Assembly (NCBI GenBank): GCA_025201845.1
Contig: MU603958.1
Location: 1 to 64,000 of the forward strand
Length of the DNA stretch: 64,000 nucleotides
Direction of reading: 5' to 3'
Source: Martensiomyces pterosporus
Taxonomy: Eukaryota > Kickxellomycota > Kickxellomycetes > Kickxellales > Kickxellaceae
A program made the position numbers and the translations under genes. The stretch's first letter is position 1. Each line of letters starts with the position of its first letter. The notes below the pieces were generated by a model. That model saw only the letters and a program-made list of their open reading frames with translations, made no database searches and was not told the DNA's origin. Below are positions 8,004 through 19,149 of this stretch, piece by piece.

Positions 8004-10880
8004 TCAAATGGTGGCAATTAGAACCCTAAACAGCTTTTCCTCGAACGTCTTGGCCCTTGCGACCTGCGCCGCCATCCTGTGTCCCTTGGGCAGCGGGAAG
8101 CACGTAACCCACGGGATCCTGGGCGCCATCTTGGCCAGCTCCTGCGGAACATCAAACACCGTGGGGTGCTTGGGCCCAAAGTACAGGCTCAGGTCCCACT
8201 CGCCCGCCGCATGCTCCTCGACCAGCTCGCCGTCCCCGCCATCGGCCCCGTCCTTGGTGGACCACTTGGCGACTCCAATGACCTGCCTATGCCGTGTGCC
8301 TTCCCACCACTCGCCCACCACACACAGCTGCGACTGGTGCACGTACCACTGGCCCATCTGGCACCGCTTGCCCTCTCTCTGGTAGCTGCACCGCGACAGC
8401 GCCGCGGCCACTCTCAGCAGCGCCAGGGACTGCAGCTCGCGTCTAAGCTGGTCGACAAACTCCGCAATGCCGCTGAGCGGCACTATGCGGAACACCCGGT
8501 TAATGTATATCTGGCTCGGCCGCGACCCCATCACCATCCCGCCCTCCGCATCCCCCGCCTGCTTGTGGCTCGCAGCTGCATCGCCCACGCAGTCCGTGAC
8601 GCACTCAATGGTCGCATTTGGAGGCGCCGGCGGTGGGAAGTACCCCTTCGCAAACAGCAGGTTGCCATGCGTGTCCACCCTGAAGGCCATCACAGTGCCT
8701 CCCAGGAACCTCATCCGCACGACGTACGCCATTCCATCGCAGCTCATTTCAGCAAAGGGCAAGCCATCGGTGTCCAGCGCATTCCGCCTGCCCGACGAGA
8801 ACTGCCTCCACTCGTCCATCTCCCTTTCCGTCATCTTCCCTCCCTGCCTGGCGCCAGAGGGCGTCGGGTAGGTGCGCCCGAAGTGGCTGATGACCTCGAT
8901 GGGCTCCTCGACTAGGCAGCGCCATGCCGCACAGGCTCTTTGTGTGTTGACTGAGAGGATGTGCTGCCACCTGGCAAACTGCACGTTCTGCAGCACGGGT
9001 GCCAGGACGAGGAGCTCGGGTTTGGCGACTGCAAAAGTCGTCGAGGAGTGTCCCCCATCCGCTTGGCTTGTGCCTGTGCTCGGCGCGGGTCCAGCAGCCG
9101 AGGGCGTGCCGCTGCCACTTCCCGCCGCAGCGCTGCCACTGCCTGAAGCTGCTCCCTGCGCGCCAGCTGCTGCTGAGCTGCTGCCAGCTGCTGCATTAGC
9201 GGCGGCTTGCCCATTTGTCTGGCCCTGGGGCGACACCGACGGCACGACAACAAACGGATCAGGGATCTGCCCGCTGCTGCCTGTCGCAGGCACCAGAGAC
9301 TTGCTCGACAGCCCATCGCCCAAATAGTACTGCTTGACCTCGCGGTGCAGCCTGCGCTGGTACATAGCCGCCATGACGAGGGCCAGTCCCGAGTAATACT
9401 CGCTCTGCCACTGTGCAAACGCCGCTGGCGTGCTGTTCTCCGCATCCCCCGCCTCTTTTCGCTCCTCCTCGCTGTCGTCACCGAGCATCCACTCGAATCT
9501 GACCGCCACATTGTCGCGGCTCAGCGTGACCATGAGCACGTCGTGCATCTGCCCCTTGCCATCTGCCTGGGGTGCCACGATCGATCTTACAGACCCAAGC
9601 TCCAGCACTCGGGCCTCTTTGCACAGGCGGTAGTACAGCTCGTGGTCAAACATCGCCTTTCTTGCGTGCAGCAGCCTGGCGTGTGCGCGGTCCAGCAAAG
9701 TCAGGGACGAGGCATCTCTCCCCCTGCCATCCTCCTTGCTGCTTGTGAACTCAGCTGCAGCGCCTTGGGGCTGTCTCCTAGTCGAAAACAGTCTTACACG
9801 CAGCGTCCTACCATCGTTGCGCGACAGCACCAGCGGCACGCCCCCAAAATCCCGAGCGTGCTCTTCGTCATCCACATCCATTGCCTCTTCCCTTGCTTCT
9901 ACTTTCTCTTCTTTCTCCTCGTTCTCCTCGTTCTCCTCGTTCTCCTCTTCGTCGCCGGCACGCACAAGCTCCGCCACTCCGTCCTCGCTGAACGTCGACC
10001 CTGCGTCCGCATAGCCATACCTTATGAAATACCTATCGCCAGGCAGTGCCAGCCTCCTGTTGCCTCTGACCTGCAGCAGCTGTCGGTGCTGCTGCACGAC
10101 CCAGTTCCTCCTCCTAAGCTCAAACGCCGTCCGCCAAAACACCGCCTCGTTCTTCGCTACTCTCGCGAGTCTCTCCGCACCCAATTCCAGGGTGCTGGCT
10201 GCATCGCTCAGCTGCTGCTGCTTGGCGCCCAGGACGAACTTCATCCTATCCACCTTCTGCTGCTCCTGCATGCGGGGCTTCTCTGTCCTCGTAGTGCCCA
10301 GCACACCCACGGGCAGGGGCATGTTTGGCTCGCCCCCTGCCGCTGGCTTGCTCTCCGCCGCTCCTATGCTGCCAGGTGCCCCTGGCTGGTCGTGCTTCTT
10401 CAGCACCCCCGGCGTGGAGCTGCTACTTCCCTGGAGCGCCTGGTTGAACGCCTGCTTCTCCGCCGCCAGCAGCAGTTGGACCACGTCGAGTGCTACCATG
10501 ATTTCCGACTGCGCGTGCAAAAAGCGCTCATTTACAAGGGCTCTAACCGCCAATGCATCCATTTCCCCCTCGCCGGGCTTTTCTTTCTCCTTTGCCTCTG
10601 TCTTCTCCTCAGCCAGGGAGGAGGGGCGCTCTTCTGCATCGCTTTCCGAGGGTGGGGAGGAAGAGGAGGAGTAGGAGTCGTCGATGTCCTCGAGGCCCTG
10701 GAAGTTCGTGTATGTGTCCCACAGCTGCGCTATCTGCTTGGTCATTTCCTGCTGTGCGTCAAGGGTGGGCTGCGGGATTACGTGGCCGGCGTCCTGGATT
10801 TCATACACCGTGTGCTGCTCTGCAACGCTCTCAACAGCAACACGCCTGTCGGCATGCGGCCCTCCCTGTGCTGAATCCAT
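8004..10880 (-). CDS. MED17: Mediator complex subunit 17 (Med17/Srb4-like)
   Basis: 958 aa, head module of Mediator, a coactivator of RNA polymerase II in the nucleus. Recognisable stretches are NERFLHAQSEIMVALDVVQLLL near residue 115-140 (Med17 has an E-x-x-x-ALD-x-x-x-LL helix); a coiled region VDRMKFVLGAKQQQLSDAA; then FWRTAFELRRRNWVVQQ and GDRYFIRYGYADAGSTF, which fit the Med17 FWxxLxxLRxxNW...LxVxYGYxDAGS core. The protein is longer than yeast Srb4 (about 690) because of acidic inserts (around 310-335, E/K/D-rich) and an Ala/Gly/Ser-rich insert near 560-620. The C-terminal part is divergent. It shares a 494-bp divergent intergenic region with CDC45. I am confident of the central motif, less of full-length orthology. 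Confidence 0.75.
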   Translation of the reverse strand: MDSAQGGPHADRRVAVESVAEQHTVYEIQDAGHVIPQPTLDAQQEMTKQIAQLWDTYTNFQGLEDIDDSYSSSSSPPSESDAEERPSSLAEEKTEAKEKEKPGEGEMDALAVRALVNERFLHAQSEIMVALDVVQLLLAAEKQAFNQALQGSSSSTPGVLKKHDQPGAPGSIGAAESKPAAGGEPNMPLPVGVLGTTRTEKPRMQEQQKVDRMKFVLGAKQQQLSDAASTLELGAERLARVAKNEAVFWRTAFELRRRNWVVQQHRQLLQVRGNRRLALPGDRYFIRYGYADAGSTFSEDGVAELVRAGDEEENEENEENEEKEEKVEAREEAMDVDDEEHARDFGGVPLVLSRNDGRTLRVRLFSTRRQPQGAAAEFTSSKEDGRGRDASSLTLLDRAHARLLHARKAMFDHELYYRLCKEARVLELGSVRSIVAPQADGKGQMHDVLMVTLSRDNVAVRFEWMLGDDSEEERKEAGDAENSTPAAFAQWQSEYYSGLALVMAAMYQRRLHREVKQYYLGDGLSSKSLVPATGSSGQIPDPFVVVPSVSPQGQTNGQAAANAAAGSSSAAAGAQGAASGSGSAAAGSGSGTPSAAGPAPSTGTSQADGGHSSTTFAVAKPELLVLAPVLQNVQFARWQHILSVNTQRACAAWRCLVEEPIEVISHFGRTYPTPSGARQGGKMTEREMDEWRQFSSGRRNALDTDGLPFAEMSCDGMAYVVRMRFLGGTVMAFRVDTHGNLLFAKGYFPPPAPPNATIECVTDCVGDAAASHKQAGDAEGGMVMGSRPSQIYINRVFRIVPLSGIAEFVDQLRRELQSLALLRVAAALSRCSYQREGKRCQMGQWYVHQSQLCVVGEWWEGTRHRQVIGVAKWSTKDGADGGDGELVEEHAAGEWDLSLYFGPKHPTVFDVPQELAKMAPRIPWVTCFPLPKGHRMAAQVARAKTFEEKLFRVLIATI

Positions 10881-10911
10881 TTTGCTCCAGTGTGATTTTG
10901 GTGTTTATGAT

Positions 10912-10938
10912 GTGGTGGTGGTGGTCGTGGTGGTGGTG
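10912..10938 (+). repeat. (GTG)n microsatellite
   Basis: Nine GTG-type triplets with one GTC interruption, 32 bp upstream of the MED17 start codon. Confidence 0.8.
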
Positions 10939-11057
10939 TAAATGAAGCGCTGAGGAGTGGCAAGTGCAGGACAAAGCAGAAGGGGAGCAACGGCGCATTT
11001 TCTGAAAGAGACAAAGCCATGCAGATCGGCTCGAGCCGAGTCGTAGCAAGTGGCGGG

Positions 11058-11114
11058 ACGCGTTTCTCCCCAGTGCTTCTTGGGGCACGCGAAACAGCTC
11101 AGCAACACACGCGA
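11058..11114 (+). promoter_or_regulatory. Cluster of MCB/SCB-like G1/S boxes
   Basis: ACGCGT at 11058, ACGCGAAA at 11087 and ACGCGA at 11109, with another ACGCGC at about 11319. ACGCGT is the MBF (Mbp1/Swi6 or Cdc10-Res) box that drives replication genes at G1/S. The position, 260-320 bp upstream of CDC45, fits that logic. Binding is inferred. Confidence 0.55.
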
Positions 11115-11374
11115 TTTTGCCGCCTTGCCAGAACGGCGCTGGGAAAGGCAGCCAGAAAAAAAAAAAAAGAGATGGAAAGAGAAAGAGAAATAAAAAAACA
11201 GTAAACACAGGTCCTCTCTTCGCTTTGGCACACTCTCTGCACGGAAAGCAGCCCCCCTCTTCTTTACTCCCTTCCTGCATTTCTCATTTTGTTGCCAACA
11301 GCTGATACACAGAAACCGACGCGCGCTGAGGGGCAGCCATACTTGACCAAGGCACGCAAGGCACAAAGAGGAGC

Positions 11375-13705
11375 ATGGTCTACATCCAAAGCACACGGTA
11401 CGAAGACGCGTACCGGCGGCTCCAGCAGGGCGCCCACTCCACGACCGGCGGCACCTCTGTGCTCATATTCGTGTCCATGGATGCGGACGCCCTGTGCGCC
11501 CTGCGCATCCTGATTGCGCTGCTTAAGCGCGACACGATCGGACACAAGATCATCCCAGTGAACAACTACGCGGACATAACCTCGATGAACCAGGAGCTGA
11601 TTGAGCGCAACATGCAAATCAAATCGGTGGTGCTCATAAACTGCGGCGCCCAGGTGGACATCCAGGATTACATTACATTGAGGGACGACCTGGCGGTGCT
11701 GGTTGTGGATAGCCACCGGCCGTTCAATCTGTATAATGTGTATTGGAACGAGCAGGTGATGTGCTTTGACGACGGGGACGTGGAGACCAACATGGGCGAG
11801 CTGAGAAGGGCATTTGAGGATATTGAGTTTGGCAACGACGACAGCGACGATGACGACAGCGACGGCGGCGACGGCGGCGACCTTGAGGAGGACACAGTCG
11901 CCGAGGAGTTTGACGAGCAGCTTACGATAAACGGCAGGAAGCGCGGCTCGGATGCGATGCTCGACGAGCCCGATGAGAATGCGGGGAAGGGGAGGCGGCG
12001 CAAGACCGGGCTGGATCCAGAGGAATTCATCCGCATCCAGAATGAGCGCGCCAGCCGCCGGCAGCTGCGGGCCGAGTACCAGGCGCTGATCCAGGCGTAC
12101 TATAGCCAGGGCTCGTACCACGGGCAGTCGTGTGCGGTGAGCATGCTGAGTCTGGCCGAGCAGATGGGCCAGCCCGCCACCCCCGATCTGGTGTGGTGGG
12201 CGATCGTAGGAGCCACGAGCCAGCTCCTCCTGCAGCAGATCGATGCGGACGGGTACCAGCTGGTGGTCAAGAGGATGAAGGAGACCGTGCGGCGCATCTC
12301 GCTCAGCGCTGCGCCGCTGCTTGCCGCCAGCTCCTCCACATCAGCCAATGGCAGTGGCAAGCGGCGGGGATCGTCAGCACCCACAGGCGCTAGCGACAGC
12401 CTGGGCTCGTCGTCGTCGTCGTCACAGCCACTGCTTGACAGCCAGCTCGGAGGGTTTCCCGGAACCACGGACGGCGAAGCACAGCCGAATGGGCGCGAGC
12501 TCGGAGGGTTTCCCGGAACCACGGACGGCGAAGCACAGCCGAATGGGCGCGACAATGCCAGCTTGTTCAACCCCTACCTGGAGGCCATCGATGAAGAGGA
12601 CGACGAGGGCTATCTCAAAGCCCGCGCAGGCGTCTCAACCTCTGCCGAAGCAGGCCTCCTCACAAGCTCCAAGCAGATCGCGCAGCGCACATCGATCCAC
12701 GAGTCGGACGAGCTCTCGTTTGCCCTGCTCCGCCACTGGTCTCTGGACAGCGCCATGCGGTACAGCCCCTTTGTGGCCACGCGGCTGGCAACATGGTCCA
12801 GCCGAGGCCGCGCCCGCCTCGACCTGCTGCTGGCCAAGCTCGGGCTGTCCAAGGCCGAGGCTCGCGAGCCCTACGTGCATTTGGCGCCGGAGCTGAAGCG
12901 GCAGCTGCATGCGCGGATGGAGGAGATTGGCGCTGACTACGACATGGCCGACGCAAAGTACCCTGGGTTCGTCAGGGACTACGGATGGCGCAAGTCAAGC
13001 GTGTCGGCGGCAGACATGGTTCTGTCGATCCTGGCGCTGCTGCAGAGGGGGCGCAGTGCACCCGAGGTGGATGGGCGCAGCGGGGGAGGGGGCGGCGAGG
13101 CCCGAGAGGTGGAAGCGAAGCAGCACCAGGTGACGGCGGATGGGTTCTACGCCGCATACGACGCCCTGGCGCAGTTCAGCGTTCTCAAGGCGGGCATCGG
13201 CAGCGCGATGGAGCTGCAAAGGCTGATCGTGGGCCAGGGCGTGGCTATGCTCGAGCGCCGGGCAGTCAAGACGCTGCGCACGTTTCGGCTGGCGATGATC
13301 GGGGACATGGACGGCGGCACCTCGCTTGTGTTCTGCAATGGGTTTGCGCTGCGCCAGCTTGCGCTCTTCTTGATGCAGACGCTGCGCGAGAGGAGCAAGT
13401 CGGCGCACGCGCGTCTTCCGTTCGTCATTGCTGCCCCGCTGGCGCCCGGCTCAACCGGAGAGGACAGGCTGCTGGTGTTGGGGATTACGCCGCTGGATTA
13501 TGCGATTGCTAAGCCGCAGGTGGACAAGCCGTTCAGCGGGAGCCTGTACTCGGGAGAGTCTCGCAACCACTTTGGGCTGGTGTTTGAGGAGGTCGCGCAG
13601 CAGATTGGCGCGCAGGTGAGACAGGGGTTCTTTGACTCGTCCCTGCTCGAGATTAGGAGGGCGGATATGACGAACTTTGCGGATAGACTGAGGAGGCATC
13701 TGTAG
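11375..13705 (+). CDS. CDC45: DNA replication initiation factor Cdc45
   Basis: 776 aa, the helicase activator of the CMG (Cdc45-MCM-GINS) complex. The N-terminus has the Cdc45/RecJ-like DHH fold: TSVLIFVSMDADALCAL (family xD-x-DAxCA), IIPVNNYADI, VVLINCGA and AVLVVDSHRPFNLYNVYW (family DSHRPxxLxN). An acidic linker follows around 150-180 (DDSDDDDSD...), then a basic cluster GKGRRRKTG. The middle has the GQSCAVSMLSLAEQMG block, and the C-terminus has NHFGLVFEEVAQQIGAQVRQGFFDSSLLEI, again typical. A Ser/Gly-rich insert around 325-390 includes a perfect 18-residue duplication. A single exon is supported by unbroken homology. MBF-like boxes lie upstream. Confidence 0.93.
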   Translation: MVYIQSTRYEDAYRRLQQGAHSTTGGTSVLIFVSMDADALCALRILIALLKRDTIGHKIIPVNNYADITSMNQELIERNMQIKSVVLINCGAQVDIQDYITLRDDLAVLVVDSHRPFNLYNVYWNEQVMCFDDGDVETNMGELRRAFEDIEFGNDDSDDDDSDGGDGGDLEEDTVAEEFDEQLTINGRKRGSDAMLDEPDENAGKGRRRKTGLDPEEFIRIQNERASRRQLRAEYQALIQAYYSQGSYHGQSCAVSMLSLAEQMGQPATPDLVWWAIVGATSQLLLQQIDADGYQLVVKRMKETVRRISLSAAPLLAASSSTSANGSGKRRGSSAPTGASDSLGSSSSSSQPLLDSQLGGFPGTTDGEAQPNGRELGGFPGTTDGEAQPNGRDNASLFNPYLEAIDEEDDEGYLKARAGVSTSAEAGLLTSSKQIAQRTSIHESDELSFALLRHWSLDSAMRYSPFVATRLATWSSRGRARLDLLLAKLGLSKAEAREPYVHLAPELKRQLHARMEEIGADYDMADAKYPGFVRDYGWRKSSVSAADMVLSILALLQRGRSAPEVDGRSGGGGGEAREVEAKQHQVTADGFYAAYDALAQFSVLKAGIGSAMELQRLIVGQGVAMLERRAVKTLRTFRLAMIGDMDGGTSLVFCNGFALRQLALFLMQTLRERSKSAHARLPFVIAAPLAPGSTGEDRLLVLGITPLDYAIAKPQVDKPFSGSLYSGESRNHFGLVFEEVAQQIGAQVRQGFFDSSLLEIRRADMTNFADRLRRHL
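12444..12551 (+). repeat. Perfect 54-bp tandem duplication inside CDC45
   Basis: Units 12444-12497 and 12498-12551 are identical and encode 18 residues beginning ELGGFPGTTDG. The frame is kept and the insert sits in a predicted disordered linker. Confidence 0.9.
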
Positions 13706-14350
13706 AGGCGCTTGTGGTGGTTTGTTCGTGTACACTAGGCCAGCCTGCAAATGTCTCCTCGTGAAAGCAGGCGTTGCGGCAGAACCGCTGTGCGCCCGAT
13801 GGCCACAAGCTTGGCGATCGCCAGGCGTGTGCAACGAAAAGCCCACAGGACAATGGGCTTTTTCTGGGCTTTTCCGGATTTTGCTCCACAATGGGAGTTT
13901 CAATCACACTGCCTTCCAGCCAGGGGGGAGATTCGTGACCCAATGGGGTCCTCCTTGCGTGCGTAGAGAGAAAAGGCCTGTGGCATTCGGCGTGTTCCTT
14001 TCTCCCTCTCCGCTGAACGCCGTATCCGCTCTGCTTGCTCTTAAATAGCACACGCTAGCTTGCTGCTGCTGCACCTCTTCTCTGTTCTTTCTAAATACAT
14101 TTCTGCCGGGACAATTGCACCACCACCACCACCACCACTTTTTATTATTATTCTGTCTCCACGCATAGCCTGCACCTCACTCATTCAGTTCTTTCCCTGT
14201 GAATGGACCTTCGTCTTTCGTAAGTATAGTGCATTCCTCATTTGCACATGAGGCACCACGGCAGCAGCAGCACCACGCCTGCCAATTTGCGCTGCGCAGG
14301 CGCTCTTCCATTCTGTGTCTGCCAGACGCACCCCAGCTCATTCTCTGTGC
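13706..14350. other. Intergenic, CDC45 3' / Cdc4-like 5'
   Basis: 645 bp with a (CAC)7 run at 14118-14138 followed by T-rich ATT repeats. It is likely the promoter and 5' UTR of the F-box gene. No separate gene is seen. Confidence 0.5.
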
Positions 14351-17300
14351 ATGCTCCCCTGTCATTTTGCCCCAATGTCTCCAAGTAGTGACAAAGTTGC
14401 GCGGACAGCGCCTGGTTCAGCGGCTGGCTCACCAGTCGCAGTGCCGCGCGCAGCCAGCGGTGCCCTGCGGACCCAGGTGCCTCTGCCCTCGCCCCTGGAA
14501 GTCGTCGGCGGAGGCGCGCCTGCTCGACACAGCGGCGCGCCAGGCTCGGCGGCAGCGAAGGCAGCGGCGGGCCATGGGAGCAGCAACAGTAGCAAGAAAT
14601 TAACCCACAGCGCAGCGTACCCGCATGGCCCGCAGAGCGCACCCATGCTCTCCGCGCAAACGGTGACAACGACCACCGTGACCACCACAACTGTCACAAC
14701 ATACCCGCCGCTGAAGCTGCCCAGGGTCGAGAAGCAGAGGAGGCTCAGCCCGGACATGTACCCGCTGTCGCAGATGCCGGCGCCGCCCGCGCTGGAGCAG
14801 TTTGCCCTCAACGTGGGCGGGCAGAGACTGTACTTCTCGCAGAGGGATGTGGAGAACTGCCAAAGCGAGGTAAGCGGTTTTGTTTACAAGGAGGCTCTGG
14901 GCTCGTGCCTTTTTGGCTTTGTTTATGCTGCCCCTTCCCCCCCCTTCTTGTCTGCTTGGGCGTCGTCTGCTACAGCAATCGCCTCCTTTTGGCTGCTGCT
15001 GGATTGTTCGGGTTGTTGTTGTTGACGCCTACGGTGTTTGCGCTTCCCAGCCTGGGGGGCATTCTCACGCACACACGCCTTATTGTTGGCGTGGCCCTCG
15101 GCCATTTCCTCTGAAGCGAAAATAAGCGAACAATGCGCCTTCTACGCTCCCCTAAATTGCCTTCCAGCGGTATTCTAGCCTGTTAATCTATGCTAGCCAT
15201 GCACTGCGCTCATGCACGCATGTCTGCAATCAGCGGGCTGTTGTGTCTATCAAGCCTCCTTGCTGCTCCCCACCACTTTGGCTGTGCGCTCGGTGCGTGC
15301 ACACAAGCTAACGCCATCTGCCACTGGGCGTGCGCTTCATGCTTCCCTCCCTTGTCCTGTAGGATGTCCTGGGCTCAATCACATCAAACATAACCGCAAC
15401 AGAGCCTGCCGGCGCTCTGGGCTCGGCCGGTGCGCCGCTGCCTGCCTTTCCAGCGCAAAATGAGCTCCAGCGCGCCATCACCCCGCTCTACACGCAGGAC
15501 GACGCCCACCACCACCACCAGCACAGTCTGCTGGCCACGCCGACGCCCAACACATCCTCCGCTCTGCAGACAGCAGACGCAGATGTCGGCCACCAGCCAT
15601 GGCCAGCAGACACCTCGAGTCGGTTCGTCGACCCTATAGAGTACGGGCAGCAGAGGCGGCACTTGGGGGGCGACCAGATGCACAGGTACTCGTCGCCGTC
15701 CAGGGAGAGCAGGCAGCCGTATAGGAACCGCCGGAGCAGCAGCCCGCCGTCGCCCGACCAGCACAGGCACTTCCAGCAGCGCAACGTGTACTCGCCCTCG
15801 CCACGTGCAGCACACGTGCACACTCATTACCCGCAGCAGGGCAGGGATTATTCGTCCATGCGCTTCAGGCACCTCAACACATCGACGTCGGCCGACCAGC
15901 TGGTTGCTGGCGCTGAGGGCGCGCCGACCACGAGCTCGGCCAGCCTGGCCGCTTCTGCAGTGAGTGCCGCTCCGATGATTGCCACGGCGCCTGCAAGCGA
16001 GCATGGCGGCACCGCGGCCGGCGCTTCCATTGGCGCCGACGGCACCGGGCATCCATCGGAGAACAGCAGCAGCAACGGAGACGACATCATTGCGCTGGAC
16101 GACCCGGCTGGCGGCACAGGCGGCGGCGGTGTTCTGCCGCTGCCTTCGCCGCTGCTCTCCCCGCGCGCGCGGCCCGAGTCCATGGACACGGACGAAATGA
16201 GCGATGGCAGCGACGGCCATCCGCACAGCCACTCGGCCGCGCGGCGGCGGCTGCGGTTCGACCACGACGGCGCGGACATGGACATGTCGCCCCCGGCGTC
16301 TGGCCGCCACAGCGGATCGTTCGACTCGCACAGCGGACTGGTCCGCTATGTGGGCAGCCAGGACCCGTTCTGCATATCGGACGAGACAGCCGACCAGAGC
16401 AGCGACGAGGTGGACGAGTACCATGGCGTTCGGAGACACACGTCGACCAGGACATCCCGGACGGTGGCCGACAGCCAGATGTCCAGGGGCATGGAGGCGA
16501 TGTACAGCCTGCCCTCCATCATGTCCACATACGACAACCTGCCCGCCAGCATGCAGACGTTCCTGCTGTACCAGCTCCTGCGCCGCACCTCGCGGCCCGT
16601 GCTGCAGTTTGCCTCGCAGACGATCCTGCCCGTGCTGCACCGCGACTTCATCACGGATCTGCCCGTGGAGGTATCCCACCACATCCTGAAGTTCATGGAC
16701 ACCAGGACGCTGTGCAGGGCATCGTGCGTGTCAAACAGGTGGCAGGACGTCGTCAATGGCAACAGGAAGGTGTGGAGGGCCCGGCTGGAGGACGCCCGCT
16801 ACGTGCCCGAGGCGCAGCGGATCCACCCGCTGAGCCACACGCACTTTGGGCTGGGCAAGGAGCCCCCGCGGCCCATCACCGCGCACAAGCCCACGCGCGC
16901 CGAGCTCGACCTCTCCTCGCTGGCCGAGCGGCCCAGCAACACCAGCGCTGCGCAGAAGCTGGCCCGCGCCATTGCGGACGACACGCAGGGCGGCGACCAC
17001 GCTGCGTGGAATGCAAGCGCGTCGCCGATCCTAACCAACCCGTTCAAGAGCGAGTTCGAGCACGCGTACCGGCTCGACCGCAACTGGCAGGAGGGCCGGT
17101 GCAAGCACCTGAGCTTTATCAGCGACGCCGGCAGCGTGGTCACGTGCGTGCAGCTGACCGACGACCACATAATTGCTGGGTTTGACACCAAGGACATCTA
17201 CGTCTTTGACATCAAGACCGGCGCTGTGGTGCGCCAGCTGGTGGGCCACGATGGCGGCGTGTGGGCGCTGGCGGTGGTGGGAAGCACAGTTATCAGCGGA

Positions 17301-18974
17301 AGCACGGACAGGACGGTGAGAGTGTGGGATCTGGACACTGGCAGGTGCACGCATGTGTTTTCCGGGCACTCGAGCACCGTCCGGTGCCTGCAGGTGCTGC
17401 TTCCGGTGGATGTCAGGACGCCGGAGGAGCGCGCGCGTGGAGACCCCGTGCGGTACGAGCCGTCCGAGCCGTACATCATTACAGGATCGAGGGACACCAC
17501 GCTGCGGATGTGGAAGCTGCCCAGCCCAACGAAGGACGCGCCGTACATTACACGCACCGGTGTGGCTGCAAGAGCAACGGCAGCAGCGACGCCGGCACCA
17601 GCAGCCGCTGGTCCTGCCACAGCAGCCGCGGGCACGGCGCTGGTGGAAGACGGAATGGCTGTTGACCAGGGCTCAGATGCACCAGCTACCGCGGAAGAGA
17701 CTGCTGCTGCTGCTGAGGACGAAGAAACCCAGCAGCAACAGCAACAGCAGAGGGGCGAGGCTGCAGCTGCCCGGGCTCAGACCGACACATTGCGCAATAT
17801 ACGGTCGCTCCGCAGCGCCACCACGTCCCTTGCAGGCGCGCGGACGATTGGCACAGCACAGAGCCTGTTCAGCCGGCACATGCAGAACCTCCATCGCGCG
17901 GAGGGCCCAGGCGGAGCCCTGGGAGGCAGCCGGCCGTTCAGCTTCCTGCAGCAGCAGCTCCAGCAGCAGCAGCAGCACGCCACCGCCGCCCAGGTGCCAC
18001 AGGCCGATGTGCCCCTGCCCCGCGTCAACCCCTACTTTGTGCGCGTGCTCGAGGGCCACACGGAGTCGGTGCGTGCGGTGGCGGGCTTTGGCAACATGGT
18101 GGTGAGCGGGTCGTACGACTTTTCGATCCGCATCTGGGACCTGCAAACGGGCCAGTGCACGCACCAGCTGGAGGGCCACACAGCGAAGGTGTACACCCTG
18201 GTGCTGGACACCGACCTGCACCTGATCTTCTCGGGGAGCATGGACGGCACGATCAGGGTGTGGAACTGGGACTCGGGTGCGTGCCTGCGAATCCTCCGTG
18301 GGCATCTGACTCTTGTTGGTCTGCTGGCCATGGATCACAACACGCTGGTGTCGGCGGGCGCCGATGCGTCGCTGAGGATCTGGGACCACCCGATACGCCC
18401 GCAGGAGACCCCAGCCACGAGGCAGCGGCCGTTCAGCAACATCGAGGGAGACACGATTGACAACAAGTCGCCGCCGCTCTCCTCATTCGCTAGCGGTGGC
18501 GGCGCGGCTGCCAACCCGCTCGGTGGAGCGGCGAACCCCCTAGCTGCCCCGCATGCCATTGCCGCTGCTGCCGCGATCCAGCAGGCGGGCAACATCCAGC
18601 AGATGAACCTGCTCCAGCAGCTGCAGATGCAGCAGAGGGCCAACGACCAGCTGCACATGCAGCAGATGGCGAACAACCCCGAGATGGTTCCGTCGGAGCT
18701 GCTGCGCACGGAGCGGTTTGTTCTGCGGCAGCACACGAACGCCATCACGTGCTTCCAGCACGACGGGACGAAGATTGTCAGCGGCGCGGACAACACGGTC
18801 AAGCTGTGGGATGTGAGGACTGGGCTGTTTGTCAGGGACCTGCTGTCGAATCTGTCTGGTGTGTGGCAGGTCAGGTTTGACAAGAAGCGGTGTGTGGCGG
18901 CGGTGCATCGCAATGACGTGACGTACTTTGAGATCATGGACTTTGACGTTGACGTTGACTCCAGCGGCGAGTGA
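14351..18974 (+). CDS. F-box/WD40 protein, Cdc4/Pop1/Fbw7-like SCF substrate receptor (two exons)
   Basis: Exon 1 is 14351-14869 (a second Met lies at 14375) and exon 2 is 15363-18974, phase 0, with intron GTAAGC...CCTGTAG of 493 bp, giving about 1376 aa. The intron reading frame hits stops, while exon 2 is open in frame from 15363. Order: about 560 disordered residues (His/Ser/Pro/Asp-rich); a D-domain-like helix LPASMQTFLLYQLLRRTSR before the F-box, as in Cdc4/Pop1/Fbw7 dimerisation; the F-box DFITDLPVEVSHHILKFMD at about 600-645; then WD40 repeats from about 755 with ISGSTDRTVRVWDLDTGRC, ITGSRDTTLRMWKL, VSGSYDFSIRIWDLQTGQC, FSGSMDGTIRVWNWDSG, VSAGADASLRIWD and VSGADNTVKLWDVRTG. Poly-Q and Ala-rich inserts split the propeller. 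The role is to present phospho-degron substrates to SCF. Confidence 0.85.
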
Positions 18975-19098
18975 AGAGGAGAGGGGCCGGGCCCGCCTTT
19001 TAAATTATTGCCTGCTTGTGGGTGTGCTTTTTCTTCTTGTTGTTTCAATAGGTTCAATTTCATCTCCTTTTCCCTTTTCCCTTTTCCATTTGGTTTGT

Positions 19099-19142
19099 AA
19101 AGAAAAAGAAAAAGAAAAAGAAAAGAAAAAGAAAAGAAAAAA
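19099..19142 (+). repeat. (GAAAAA)n purine microsatellite
   Basis: A 44-bp A/G tract between the convergent Cdc4-like gene and the first mucin gene. Confidence 0.85.
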
Positions 19143-19149
19143 CGCACGA

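Larger units (their letters stand above)
10881..11374. promoter_or_regulatory. Divergent promoter region, MED17 / CDC45
   Basis: 494 bp containing a (GTG)n microsatellite next to MED17, a purine tract (about 11155-11204) and a cluster of ACGCGN boxes annotated separately. Confidence 0.6.

Noticed and set aside
9207..10874. Long plus-strand open frame of 555 codons opposite MED17
   Set aside because: Antisense shadow of the high-GC MED17 frame; composition is Arg/His/Leu-rich with no domain.
1..16000. SCF operon-like linkage of cullin and F-box gene
   Set aside because: They are 14 kb apart with unrelated genes between; fungal gene order gives no support for a functional cluster.
15384..16682. 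Minus-strand open frame of 432 codons opposite the Cdc4-like gene
   Set aside because: Antisense of the coding strand carrying the disordered region and F-box; Arg/Val-rich, no motif.
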